A DNA stretch of 64,000 bases, from positions 124,001-188,000 of the forward strand of contig CP048486.1 of NCBI GenBank assembly GCA_025560025.1, written 5' to 3'. The notes beneath the pieces were generated by a model, which worked only from the letters and a program-made list of their open reading frames with translations, was not told where the DNA came from and did not search any database. The DNA is from Agrobacterium tumefaciens. GTDB taxonomy: Bacteria; Pseudomonadota; Alphaproteobacteria; Rhizobiales; Rhizobiaceae. A program made the position numbers and the translations under genes. Positions 26,734 through 34,770 of this stretch are shown here, one piece after another. Numbering within the stretch: position 1 is the first letter of the stretch; every line of letters begins with the position of its first letter.

Positions 26734-27687
26734 ATGAGCCACTTCAAGTTTGTCATGATTTCTGCGGGTTTCGAGCACGGAGGCAATGTTACGCACCGGC
26801 ACCTCGACGGGCACCCGGATCTGCTGGTTTATCCCTTTGAATCTCAGCTGGGCAGCCGCAACTTCAACGACTTTCTAGCTTCGGTCGAGCGCGTACAGTA
26901 TCGTTACCCTGAATTCCCCGAAGGCGCACGCCCCTATGAACTTTATGAGCATATGATTGACGAAGAGGCCAAGACCTTCCTTCGAAAAAGAAATGGTTCA
27001 AAGTTCAAGGATGCCGACCTGGATATGGTCGAAGCAGATCGTCTGGCCATTTTTGAGGAAATCCTGGGTGATGCACCGTTCTATCCCCGGGCCAAGGTTA
27101 TCGAAGCATTTTTCAGGGCAACCTTCAAAGCTTGGAAAAACTACTACACCAAGCAGCGCGAAGATATGACTTATGTAGGATATTCTCCAGCAATCGGTAT
27201 CGACGCCGATCGTATCGTGCGCGATTTTCCGGATGTCCGCATCATTCACATCGTTAGAAACCCATTCTCGGCATATCGCGACACCAAGCGCCGCCCCTTC
27301 CCTCAGCCGCTCAGCAAATACCTGATCACCTGGAACATCTATCACTCCACCGTCGAGATGTACGCCAAGATGCATCCTCGGAACGTACGTATATTCCGCT
27401 ATGAAGACCTTGTGGCCGATAAGGTGGAATTCATGAAGCAAGTCTCTGAATTCATAGACGTGCCCTTCAGCGAAACGATGCTTTACCCCAGCTGGAACGG
27501 CGTCGAGATCAAGGACAATATTGCCCCCTGGGGCACGGTGCTTAAGAGCACAGAGGAATATAACGAGGCAATCATCAACGAACTGACGGACGCGGAAAAA
27601 GCACAGATCGCCCACGGTTCCATGGCCCTTGCACGTCATTTCGGTTTCGACAAGATCAGCTACCTCAAGGACTATTACGGTGCTTAG
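26734..27687 (+). CDS. Sulfotransferase-like protein
   Basis: This 317-aa protein resembles the sulfotransferase superfamily. The segment IIHIVRNPFSAYRDTKRRPF fits the 3'-phosphate-binding motif of PAPS-dependent enzymes, and IFRYEDLVADKVEFMKQVSEFIDVPF is the usual sulfotransferase C-terminal helix motif. The N-terminal loop (ISAGFEHGGNVTHRHLDGHP) replaces the normal GxxRSGTT-type 5'-phosphosulfate loop, so donor or chemistry may differ. No signal peptide or membrane segment is seen; it would act in the cytoplasm on a sugar precursor. A 214-nt gap precedes it with no recognised feature. The next gene starts within its last codons. Confidence 0.7.
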   Translation: MSHFKFVMISAGFEHGGNVTHRHLDGHPDLLVYPFESQLGSRNFNDFLASVERVQYRYPEFPEGARPYELYEHMIDEEAKTFLRKRNGSKFKDADLDMVEADRLAIFEEILGDAPFYPRAKVIEAFFRATFKAWKNYYTKQREDMTYVGYSPAIGIDADRIVRDFPDVRIIHIVRNPFSAYRDTKRRPFPQPLSKYLITWNIYHSTVEMYAKMHPRNVRIFRYEDLVADKVEFMKQVSEFIDVPFSETMLYPSWNGVEIKDNIAPWGTVLKSTEEYNEAIINELTDAEKAQIAHGSMALARHFGFDKISYLKDYYGA

Positions 27688-28567
27688 CAAGTTGCGGCAC
27701 CTTAGTGCCGCAAATACTTTCAATCCGTTGAAAGAGGATTTGATGTCCGGGCTCCAAAGAATCTTTGGGGCCCACTTGGTGAAAATTGAGGTCGTCGACG
27801 GTGGCACGCTCGGGCTCTGCTTCACAGGGGAATTACTCGGACAGAAAAGGTTCTTTAAAACTTACGCCACCCCTGCGGGACGCTCTACCCTTGAGCGCGA
27901 GGCTGCTTTTCTCGTGGCAACGGCAGGGTCACGCGTAGACGCGGGTTTGAATTCCGTGACATCAGGGCAAGAAACCCGGACCTGGTTGAATATGAAGGTT
28001 CTTCAGCCCGGTTATCCGCTTCATCCAGAAGCGGTACGAGATATCGTGTCTTGTTACGAAAGGGCGCTTTCCCCAATAGAGAGCGAGATAGCGATACCTT
28101 CGTCGGAAAGTCTCGATTTGTTACTTTCCGAAGCGAACGCTGCCCTGGCGACGCTTTCACAGAAACGGCTGATTTCGGGGAGAATAACGGAGCAGGTGCA
28201 GAATTATCTTGATTTGCTTCTTTCATCTGCTCCCGCTTGGCAACGTCAGATTTGCCACGGCGATTTGAGCCCTGCAAACATCCGATCTGACGATATGGGA
28301 CCTGTCGTTGTCGACTGGGAGGACGCATTCTGGGGAGTTGCCGGATACGATTATCTTTATTGGCTTACGTTTTTTGAAAACAGAAAATGGCTGCTACCGG
28401 AACAACTTGGGCATACATGTCTAGGAAAAAAAAACGAAGTCGCAATAATGACCGCAGTCATACTGTTAAAATCGATATTGTCCGTACGGAATGGTAGCTA
28501 TAGAGCAAATGCAATCAGTTTCGATCAACGCTTAACGGAAGTGATAAAACTTGACTGCGACAATTGA
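27680..28567 (+). CDS. Aminoglycoside-phosphotransferase-fold kinase
   Basis: This 295-aa protein has the APH/choline-kinase catalytic motifs: a K in RFFKTYATPAG with E in LEREAAFL for nucleotide binding, Brenner motif ICHGDLSPANIRSDD, and VVVDWEDAFWGVAGYDYLYWL in place of DFG. In this setting it probably phosphorylates a sugar or a polysaccharide precursor and not an antibiotic. GTG 27680 lies inside the last codons of the sulfotransferase-like gene, with AAGGA upstream. ATG 27743, preceded by GAGGA, is an alternative start. The 3' end overlaps the following gene by 17 nt. The acceptor is unknown. Confidence 0.7.
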   Translation: MLSKLRHLSAANTFNPLKEDLMSGLQRIFGAHLVKIEVVDGGTLGLCFTGELLGQKRFFKTYATPAGRSTLEREAAFLVATAGSRVDAGLNSVTSGQETRTWLNMKVLQPGYPLHPEAVRDIVSCYERALSPIESEIAIPSSESLDLLLSEANAALATLSQKRLISGRITEQVQNYLDLLLSSAPAWQRQICHGDLSPANIRSDDMGPVVVDWEDAFWGVAGYDYLYWLTFFENRKWLLPEQLGHTCLGKKNEVAIMTAVILLKSILSVRNGSYRANAISFDQRLTEVIKLDCDN

Positions 28568-29630
28568 TGGCATTGCGTCGCAGGGCGCAACAAGACATGA
28601 TCTTAAAACGCTGATAGTGGACGCTAGGAGCGACTTCGAGACTCTGCAAGATGCACGCCTGTTTATCACCGGAGGCACCGGTTATATAGGTCGCTGGCTA
28701 CTCGAAGCTATCAGCTATGCGAACACACATATGAATCTTGGCATACAGGCGGTAATACTCAGTCGCGATCCCGACCGTTTCGCGAAGTTATACCCTCATC
28801 TGGCCAATGATTCCGCGCTATCATTCATAAAGGGTGATGTGCGCGAATTTCATATCGAAAATCCTCGCTTTACGCATATCATTCACGCGGCCACGGACGT
28901 AATCGCCGTAAACTCTCCGCTTGATGTGTTTGACGTCACTGTGCAAGGCACACGCCGCGTTCTCGATCTTGCTCGTGACAGTGGCGCCACCAAAGTTTTG
29001 TTACTATCTTCCGGCGCAGTTTATGGTCGCGACACCGGCCAGAGGGATCGATTTTCGGAGACATCAGCCGTGTCTGCCGATGTGTTCTCAACCAGCTCGG
29101 CATATGGATTGGGTAAGATCAATACCGAATGGTTAGGCAATACCTACGGGCAGCAATACGGTTTCGCCTGCAAATCCGCCCGTATTTTCGCTCAGATTGG
29201 TCCCTATCTCGAACTGGACGCCCAATTCGCTGCCGGGAATTTTATGCGTGATGCCATGCTGGATCTCCCTATAACGATAAAGGGTGACGGGAAAGCGATA
29301 CGTTCATATATGTATGCGACCGATCTTGTGGAGTGGCTAATCGCAATTTTGGTTCGAGGACAAGCGGGCAAAGCGTACAATGTCGGATCAGACGATCCAG
29401 TCTCAATTGCGGCGCTTGCGCAAGCGATTGCTCGAATAGCGGGCTTGAACCAATCAAAAGTTCAAATTCTCGGTCAGACCGTAAAAGGTGCCGCTCCGGA
29501 TCTCTATGTCCCCGAAACCCATGTCACGCGCACTGAGCTTGGTCTTTCAATACGAGTATCGTTGGACGACGCCTTAACGCGCACTATGGAATGGTATAAG
29601 CCAATTATTGCGAGCAGGAAACAGCCATGA
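28551..29630 (+). CDS. NAD(P)-dependent nucleotide-sugar epimerase/reductase
   Basis: This 359-aa extended short-chain dehydrogenase has Rossmann motif FITGGTGYIGRWLLEAI, the HAATD segment, KVLLLSSGAVYG, the active-site STSSAYGLGKINTEW (YxxxK), and a sugar-binding C-terminal half (SYMYATDLVEWLIAIL). It resembles CDP-abequose/paratose synthases and other 4-ketoreductases or epimerases of nucleotide sugars. Given rfbF and rfbG upstream, its substrate is likely CDP-4-keto-6-deoxyglucose or a branched derivative. A 50-residue N-terminal extension before the Rossmann fold is unusual. TTG 28551 is assumed as start, with GGAAG nine bases upstream. The stop overlaps the next start (ATGA). Confidence 0.8.
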   Translation: MTATIDGIASQGATRHDLKTLIVDARSDFETLQDARLFITGGTGYIGRWLLEAISYANTHMNLGIQAVILSRDPDRFAKLYPHLANDSALSFIKGDVREFHIENPRFTHIIHAATDVIAVNSPLDVFDVTVQGTRRVLDLARDSGATKVLLLSSGAVYGRDTGQRDRFSETSAVSADVFSTSSAYGLGKINTEWLGNTYGQQYGFACKSARIFAQIGPYLELDAQFAAGNFMRDAMLDLPITIKGDGKAIRSYMYATDLVEWLIAILVRGQAGKAYNVGSDDPVSIAALAQAIARIAGLNQSKVQILGQTVKGAAPDLYVPETHVTRTELGLSIRVSLDDALTRTMEWYKPIIASRKQP

Positions 29631-30439
29631 CTGACCTTTCGACATATGCAAAACAGGTTCGGTTGCGGGTGCTGGAGCTCTGCAGCCTCAAGCGCACGTC
29701 TCATATTGGCGGCGCCTTCTCCGTTGCCGACATTCTCGCGGTACTTTATGGACGCGTTCTGAACGTGTCGGCCGATGCCGTGGACAACCCGAACCGGGAC
29801 CGCTTGTTCTATAGCAAAGGTCACGCATGCACCGCGCTCTATGCCATGCTGGAACTCAAGGGCTTCTTTGCGGGTAAAGACCTCCTGCGTGAGTTTACGG
29901 AAAACGGTAGCTATTTCACATCACATATCAACCACAACCTGCCGGGGGTTGAATTGTCCACAGGTAGCCTCGGCCATGCACTCGGTGTGGCCTGCGGTAG
30001 TGCTCTTGCTGGAAAGCGTTTGAAGCGCGCAAATAGCGTTTTTGCCATATTGAGCGACGGGGAGCTGGATGAAGGCTCGAATTGGGAGGCGATCATGTTT
30101 GCCGCTCATAATCACCTCGACAATCTTGTCGCAATCATTGACTACAACAAGATACAGAGCTTCGGCAGAGTATGCGACGTGATGAATCTTGAACCCCTGG
30201 TGGATAAATTCCGCGCTTTCAACTGGGAGGTAGAGGAAGTGGACGGGCATTCGACCACCGACCTGTTGGAGCTTTTAAGTCGCTTCAAGGCAAGCCGTGA
30301 TGGCAAACCAAAATGCGTTATCGCGCATACGGTGAAAGGAAAAGGGGTAGGCTTTATGGAAAACGATCTTGCCTGGCACTATCGCTCTCCATCGGCTGCC
30401 GACGTCGCGAAAGCGCGTGAAGAGTTGGAGTCTGTTTGA
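29627..30439 (+). CDS. Transketolase, N-terminal (ThDP-binding) subunit
   Basis: This 270-aa half of a split transketolase has the pyrophosphate-side domain: HIGGAFSVADILAVLY, FYSKGHACTALYAML, the GSLGHALGVACG stretch and the ThDP/Mg motif SDGELDEGSNWEA ending in DYNK. It pairs with the following gene, whose start overlaps its stop. Split transketolases act as an alpha2beta2 assembly and transfer a two-carbon ketol unit. In a CDP-6-deoxysugar cluster, a two-carbon transfer onto a 4-keto sugar to make a branched-chain sugar is the attractive hypothesis. Ordinary pentose metabolism would not need a copy here. Confidence 0.92.
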   Translation: MTDLSTYAKQVRLRVLELCSLKRTSHIGGAFSVADILAVLYGRVLNVSADAVDNPNRDRLFYSKGHACTALYAMLELKGFFAGKDLLREFTENGSYFTSHINHNLPGVELSTGSLGHALGVACGSALAGKRLKRANSVFAILSDGELDEGSNWEAIMFAAHNHLDNLVAIIDYNKIQSFGRVCDVMNLEPLVDKFRAFNWEVEEVDGHSTTDLLELLSRFKASRDGKPKCVIAHTVKGKGVGFMENDLAWHYRSPSAADVAKAREELESV

Positions 30440-31350
30440 TGCGTAACAGTTTTATCAACACGCTTTGTGACCTTGCCGAAGAGAACGACGACGTATTCCT
30501 TTTGTGCGGTGATCTGGGTTACTCGGTTCTTGAGCCTTTCGCGCAGCGTTATCCTGACCGTTTTTTGAATGCCGGCATAGCCGAACAGAATATGACGCAG
30601 GTTGCCGTAGGCTTAGCCCGCGAAGGATACAATGTTTTCACCTATTCCATCGGCAATTTCCCAACGCTCCGCTGTATGGAGCAGATCCGCTACGATGTCT
30701 GCTATCATGAAGCCAATGTAAAAGTTGTGGCCGTAGGCGCCGGTTATGCTTACGGATCACAAGGCGTCTCGCACCACACGACAGAAGATTTGGCAATGAT
30801 GCGCTCTCTGCCGGGCATGACAATCTGTGCGCCGGCTGACGCATTGGAAGCGCGCGCGGCGGCCGTTTTCATGACGAAGCATAAGGGTCCGGGCTATATC
30901 AGACTGAATAAGTCTGGAGAAATCCATCTGCACGACCCCAACACTCCCCTGTCCATTGTCCCGGGTGAGTTCATACCTGTGAGAGAAGGGTCTGAAACTC
31001 TTGTTTTGGCAACTGGAGCCGTTGGCGCTCCAATTCTCCAAGAGATGAAAGATAGCGGTCGTGATTGGGCATTTTGGAGTGCGCCTTTTGTAGGAGGTTA
31101 CAAAAAAGACGTTCTCATTGATATGGCTCAGCGATTTCAAAGAATTGTCACCGTCGAGGAGCATCAGCTCAATGGTGGCTTTGGAAGCTCGATTGTGGAA
31201 GCTTTAAGTGATCTGTGCGCATGTGGCGAACTAGCACAAATCCCTCTCGTGAAACGAATTGCCGTTCCCAATACTTTCATCAGCACATCCGGTACGCAGG
31301 AATATTTGCGGCAAGTTGCGGGTATAACGATCACGGAAACCGGCTGGTAA
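30439..31350 (+). CDS. Transketolase, C-terminal (pyrimidine-binding) subunit
   Basis: This 303-aa second half of the split enzyme contains the pyrimidine-binding domain with catalytic Glu in FLNAGIAEQNMTQVAVGLA, followed by GVSHHTTEDLAMMRSLPGM and the C-terminal transketolase domain (VTVEEHQLNGGFGSSIVEAL). ATG 30439 overlaps the stop of the N-terminal subunit by one base (TGATG). Both subunits keep the residues expected for ThDP catalysis. Homologous pairs are found in many O-antigen and capsule loci, but I know of no firm general function for them there. Confidence 0.92.
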   Translation: MRNSFINTLCDLAEENDDVFLLCGDLGYSVLEPFAQRYPDRFLNAGIAEQNMTQVAVGLAREGYNVFTYSIGNFPTLRCMEQIRYDVCYHEANVKVVAVGAGYAYGSQGVSHHTTEDLAMMRSLPGMTICAPADALEARAAAVFMTKHKGPGYIRLNKSGEIHLHDPNTPLSIVPGEFIPVREGSETLVLATGAVGAPILQEMKDSGRDWAFWSAPFVGGYKKDVLIDMAQRFQRIVTVEEHQLNGGFGSSIVEALSDLCACGELAQIPLVKRIAVPNTFISTSGTQEYLRQVAGITITETGW

Positions 31351-31367
31351 GATCAGGAAACGACGAC

Positions 31368-31748
31368 ATGCCAGCCAAACCGTATCAATTCGATATCAGG
31401 ATAGTAAAATTCTTGATAGTTGGCGTCATCAATACAATCTTTGGATACACGATATACGTCGCCAGTCTCTGGATCGGATTACACTATACGGCAGCAGTCG
31501 CAACCTCCACAATTCTCGGAACGTTGTTCAATTTCAAAAGCATAGGTGCATTTGTATTTGAATCCCGGAATAATGCGTTGTTGCTTCGCTTTATCGGCGT
31601 GTATTTGTTCTTATATCTGCTGAATATCTCAGGGGTAAGCCTTCTCGTTCATTTCGATGTGCCTGCGTGGTTTGCTGGCTTGCTGCTTCTATTGCCCTTG
31701 GCAATTTTATCTTTCCTCCTAAATCGGCGTTATGTATTTTCCCCATGA
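31368..31748 (+). CDS. GtrA-family small membrane protein
   Basis: This 126-aa protein has four predicted membrane helices and the GtrA-like N-terminus IVKFLIVGVINTIFGYTIYV, ending with the conserved FLLNRRYVFSP. GtrA proteins are proposed to flip polyprenyl-phosphate-linked sugars across the inner membrane and work with a GtrB-type transferase, here the next gene, whose start overlaps its stop. A start at ATG 31368 avoids overlap with the transketolase gene. Confidence 0.88.
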   Translation: MPAKPYQFDIRIVKFLIVGVINTIFGYTIYVASLWIGLHYTAAVATSTILGTLFNFKSIGAFVFESRNNALLLRFIGVYLFLYLLNISGVSLLVHFDVPAWFAGLLLLLPLAILSFLLNRRYVFSP

Positions 31749-32695
31749 GAAAAAAGATCAGCATAGTAACTCCTCTCTTTAACGAAGAGGAAAATGTCGT
31801 TGAGCTGTGCGAACGCATAGCCGCCACTATGGCGAAATTGCCATATGACTACGAACACCTTTGCATAGACAATTGTTCGAAAGACAATACCGTGGCGATT
31901 CTTCGTTCCAGAGCGAAGAACGACAAGAATTTACGCGTTATCGTGAACAGCAGAAATTTCGGTTATATCCGCTCCTCTTTTCATGCTCTTCTGCAAGCTT
32001 CCGGAGACGCGGCGGTCTTGATAGCTTCCGACCTTCAGGATCCACCAGAAATGATCGCCGAGTTCGTGAAAAAGTGGGAAGATGGTTTCAAGACCGTTAT
32101 GGCGGTAAAACCCGTCAGTGACGAGTCGTCCGTCATGTTTGCCGTTCGAAAGCTGTATTATTCAGCCGTAGGCAGAATCTCCGAGGTGCCTCTTATCCAG
32201 AACGCGACGGGGTCCGGACTATTTGACCGCGCAGTCATTGATATCCTCAAACAAATGAATGACCCATACCCGTATTTCCGGGGACTCGTATGCGAAATTG
32301 GCTATCCGATTGCGACTGTTCCATTTAAGCAGCCGAGACGAGCACGCGGCGTAACCAGTCAGAATTTTTATTCGCTATATGACATGGCGATGCTCGGGAT
32401 CACGAAACACTCAAAGGTTCCTTTGCGTCTCATGACGCTTTCCGGATTTGCTCTCGCGTGCCTAAGCCTGTTGGTTGCATTCGGCTACTTTGTTGCGAAA
32501 CTGGTTATGTGGAACTCATTTGACATTGGCCTAGCGCCAATTTTGATCGGTATATTTTTCTTTGGTGCCGTCCAGATGATTTTTCTCGGCATGCTCGGAG
32601 AATATATTGGGGCGATTCAGACTCAGGTGCGAAGTCTACCACTTGTGGTTGAGGCGGAGCGCATAAATTTTGACGCTACTCGAACGAGCGATTGA
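31745..32695 (+). CDS. GT2-family polyprenyl-phosphate glycosyltransferase (GtrB/DPM1-like)
   Basis: This 316-aa glycosyltransferase of family 2 begins ISIVTPLFNEEENVVELCER and has the metal-binding SDLQDPPEMI (DxD-type) and two C-terminal membrane helices (around residues 235-255 and 270-290), the architecture of GtrB/ArnC. It is expected to transfer a sugar from a nucleotide donor to undecaprenyl phosphate on the cytoplasmic face. It overlaps gtrA by 4 nt. The final transferase (GtrC-like, periplasmic) could be the large membrane protein at 36961-39216; this is inference. Confidence 0.88.
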   Translation: MRKKISIVTPLFNEEENVVELCERIAATMAKLPYDYEHLCIDNCSKDNTVAILRSRAKNDKNLRVIVNSRNFGYIRSSFHALLQASGDAAVLIASDLQDPPEMIAEFVKKWEDGFKTVMAVKPVSDESSVMFAVRKLYYSAVGRISEVPLIQNATGSGLFDRAVIDILKQMNDPYPYFRGLVCEIGYPIATVPFKQPRRARGVTSQNFYSLYDMAMLGITKHSKVPLRLMTLSGFALACLSLLVAFGYFVAKLVMWNSFDIGLAPILIGIFFFGAVQMIFLGMLGEYIGAIQTQVRSLPLVVEAERINFDATRTSD

Positions 32696-33034
32696 GAAAT
32701 AATTGATCTGAACCTGTCATATCAACGATAAATTGGGCCGTTTGGAGCTGGAATTTTCGGTTTGTGGTGCCTGATGGGAAGAAGAAAAAATTCAATAAGG
32801 GCCTCGAAGTTTTCAGAAGCGCAAGTCGCATTCATCTTTGAGCGGGTACGCATACGGTTAGCGTGGCAGAGGGAAAAACAGTTCTTCGTCGTGATCAGGC
32901 CGAGAACTTCAGCTTCCGGTTTTCGAACGTTTAACCTCAAAAATCCCAGGGGATTCCAGCTCCGCAGGCTCAGAGCCCCTAGGGCCTGAGCGTCGCAGGG
33001 CAGGATGCTTGTGTATGAATAAACTACCGAGTTT
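32696..33034. other. Intergenic region with IS3-type remnant and a hairpin
   Basis: This 339-nt gap separates the convergent GT2 and TylF-type genes. It contains a degenerate IS3-type OrfA-like frame (32774-32989) and a GC-rich stem-loop at 32968-32991 (GCTCAG-GCCC/GGGC-CTGAGC with a CTA loop and a one-base bulge). No T run follows, so termination is uncertain. Confidence 0.45.
32774..32989 (+). pseudogene. Degenerate IS3-family transposase OrfA fragment
   Basis: The frame starting MGRRKNSIRASKFSEAQVAF resembles the N-terminus of IS3-family OrfA proteins (K/R-x-K/R-F-S/T-E-x-Q-I). After about 30 residues the similarity fades and no downstream OrfB is present. No terminal inverted repeats were identified. 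It is interpreted as an old, decayed insertion. Confidence 0.35.
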
Positions 33035-34288
33035 CTATTCAGTCTCTATCTTAAAACTATGAAGCCCAAGTCCAAGCGCCCGGGTGTCCCTGTTCGATGC
33101 ATCCAAAACATTTGGAGGTGTAAATGACTCAGGCCTGAATTCAACAAAAAGTGCTGGTGGAGACTCAGCATTTCGGTGTCCTTGAAGCATATGGAAAGGA
33201 ATAATTAATTCCCGTTTCCCGCGCTGATGTTCAGACGTAAAAGTCCACTCGGCAATCTCGGCACCTTCCAACAAAACCGTGACTTTCTGCTCCACCTGTT
33301 TGCCAAGCAAAACAGCATCGACATCAAAAATTAATCTGATATCCGTTTGGGGCCGAAAGGGGATTATAACGGACATCGTATGGCTCTCCCCAACGCCCCA
33401 CACCCCCCAGTCTTCCAGATCACCCCAGCCATCTCTCAAATAAGTTTTTAAAAGTTGCGTAGGAACCCAGGAGCCGACTGAAGAGTCCCGGAGCCTCTTA
33501 ATTCGCCAATTTTCGAATTTATCGGATGTCCGCGCCTTTCGAACAATCACGCTACCGCAGCTATCCGCTAATGGTATCAAGCACTCTGGTTTATCGGAAA
33601 AAAATTCGTCGGCTGCATTCTCGGCTCCGTCCCAATGCAAGCTCGAATAATCATGCAAAACTATAAATCCGCCCTCCGCCATTCTTGGGTAGAAATAGCT
33701 CAACGCGCTCATTATTGGACTGTAAAGGTCGCAATCAAGATGCACTAGGCAAAATTTTAGATTGTCCGGGATTTGCGCAGCCGACTCCGGGAAATATCCT
33801 TTTACATAAACCGTATTGTTGTCACCAACGAAGTCACGGACCGTTTCGAGACTCGTATCGGAAAACTGCATCGGAATAGATGAGTCAATACCTTTGATAT
33901 CTCTCGAATCAAATCCCTCGAACGTATCAAATAGATAAGCTGTTCGCCCGAGATCCTTAGCAAAATTTGCCAATATGTAAGATGTATTCCCTTTATAAAC
34001 ACCGAGTTCAGCAATATCGCCAGCAATACCCTCTTTCCTTATTTGGTCATGCACAAGACAAAAAGTAAAAAATCGGTTCATATCGCCTTTATTCACTTGT
34101 TCATTATGAATAAAACCGCTCACTAGATTTTTTAGAGGAAGCGCATTTCCCCTATTCTTATACATTTTATAATTCATAGAGTATCGCTGCGGTACAGCCG
34201 AACGAAGATCGCGGGGCCAAGCATCGCCAAACTCCGAATCGCGAGAGGTATTGGAAAACTTTTTCAACCAATTCGAAACAAACTTCAT
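33035..34288 (-). CDS. TylF/MycF-type O-methyltransferase with extra C-terminal domain
   Basis: The first 270 residues of this 417-aa protein match the TylF/macrocin O-methyltransferase family: SAM-binding IAELGVYKGNTSYILANFA, YLFDTFEGFD, then CLVHLDCDLYSPIMSALSYF and GGFIVLHDYSS, which in TylF binds metal for sugar O-methylation. The remaining 150 residues are a beta-rich domain ending LGLGLHSFKIE, a type I associate with surface-polysaccharide proteins. It likely methylates a sugar hydroxyl of the polysaccharide. It is transcribed against its neighbours and lies between two transposase fragments, which suggests separate acquisition. By eye it is rather A+T-rich. Confidence 0.82.
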   Translation of the reverse strand: MKFVSNWLKKFSNTSRDSEFGDAWPRDLRSAVPQRYSMNYKMYKNRGNALPLKNLVSGFIHNEQVNKGDMNRFFTFCLVHDQIRKEGIAGDIAELGVYKGNTSYILANFAKDLGRTAYLFDTFEGFDSRDIKGIDSSIPMQFSDTSLETVRDFVGDNNTVYVKGYFPESAAQIPDNLKFCLVHLDCDLYSPIMSALSYFYPRMAEGGFIVLHDYSSLHWDGAENAADEFFSDKPECLIPLADSCGSVIVRKARTSDKFENWRIKRLRDSSVGSWVPTQLLKTYLRDGWGDLEDWGVWGVGESHTMSVIIPFRPQTDIRLIFDVDAVLLGKQVEQKVTVLLEGAEIAEWTFTSEHQRGKRELIIPFHMLQGHRNAESPPALFVEFRPESFTPPNVLDASNRDTRALGLGLHSFKIETE

Positions 34289-34770
34289 TCTTATTCCACC
34301 AAGCGCTTATATTCGTTATGCAGTCACTATAGTTTTGGCTCGCAATCATGGCCAACCTGCACTATAGGCTATATTTCGCGTAAAAGTTTTCTAATGAAGA
34401 ATACATATCACGCGTTGCATCCTTGTCTAACCTATGCGCATCCGCATAGTCTGACAACCACACTGCCGTGGAAAATCAACAGCGAAAGCACCAGCTGCCA
34501 ATTCGCGTGCCATTGCCTCCGACCCTCGTTGGGTTTACCGAAGACCATTTAATTCAAGTCATGCAGACGACGCGCCCTGTCAAATCCGGGGAGCACGTCA
34601 AAACGACGATGGAGCAAACTCAGAGCTGGATATAACGCATGACAAAATCAAAATGTTTTACAATCCGAAAGGCAAACACATTGAGAACGGGAAGCCGTGT
34701 CGCGTCGAGTTCGAGAAGTAGCCGAAAATCTAACCCGAGCGTATTTATGACCCTCTGGGCTATTCACGCA
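34289..34770. other. Intergenic region with transposase tail
   Basis: This 482-nt stretch carries the upstream region of the TylF-type gene on its left (A+T-rich, 34310-34440) and an IS3-type OrfB tail at 34623-34721. The middle part shows no gene or repeat that I can support. Confidence 0.4.
34623..34721 (+). pseudogene. IS3-family transposase (OrfB) C-terminal fragment
   Basis: The last 32 codons read ELDITHDKIKMFYNPKGKH and continue IENGKPCRVEFEK before TAG. The pattern YNPxxKHxxNGxxxPVEFE is the characteristic end of IS3-group OrfB integrases. Everything upstream of it is frame-broken. It marks a decayed insertion between the TylF-type gene and hldE. Confidence 0.6.

Noticed and set aside
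27680..28567. Aminoglycoside resistance gene
   Set aside because: The kinase motifs are generic to the APH/choline-kinase fold. The gene is embedded by overlaps in a polysaccharide operon, so a sugar or precursor substrate is more likely.
24673..31350. Assignment of the cluster to yersiniose, abequose or ascarylose synthesis
   Set aside because: All need the CDP-4-keto-6-deoxyglucose 3-dehydrase and its reductase (ddhC/ddhD); yersiniose also needs YerE. None of these is in the window, so only a branched or simple 6-deoxy product is considered.
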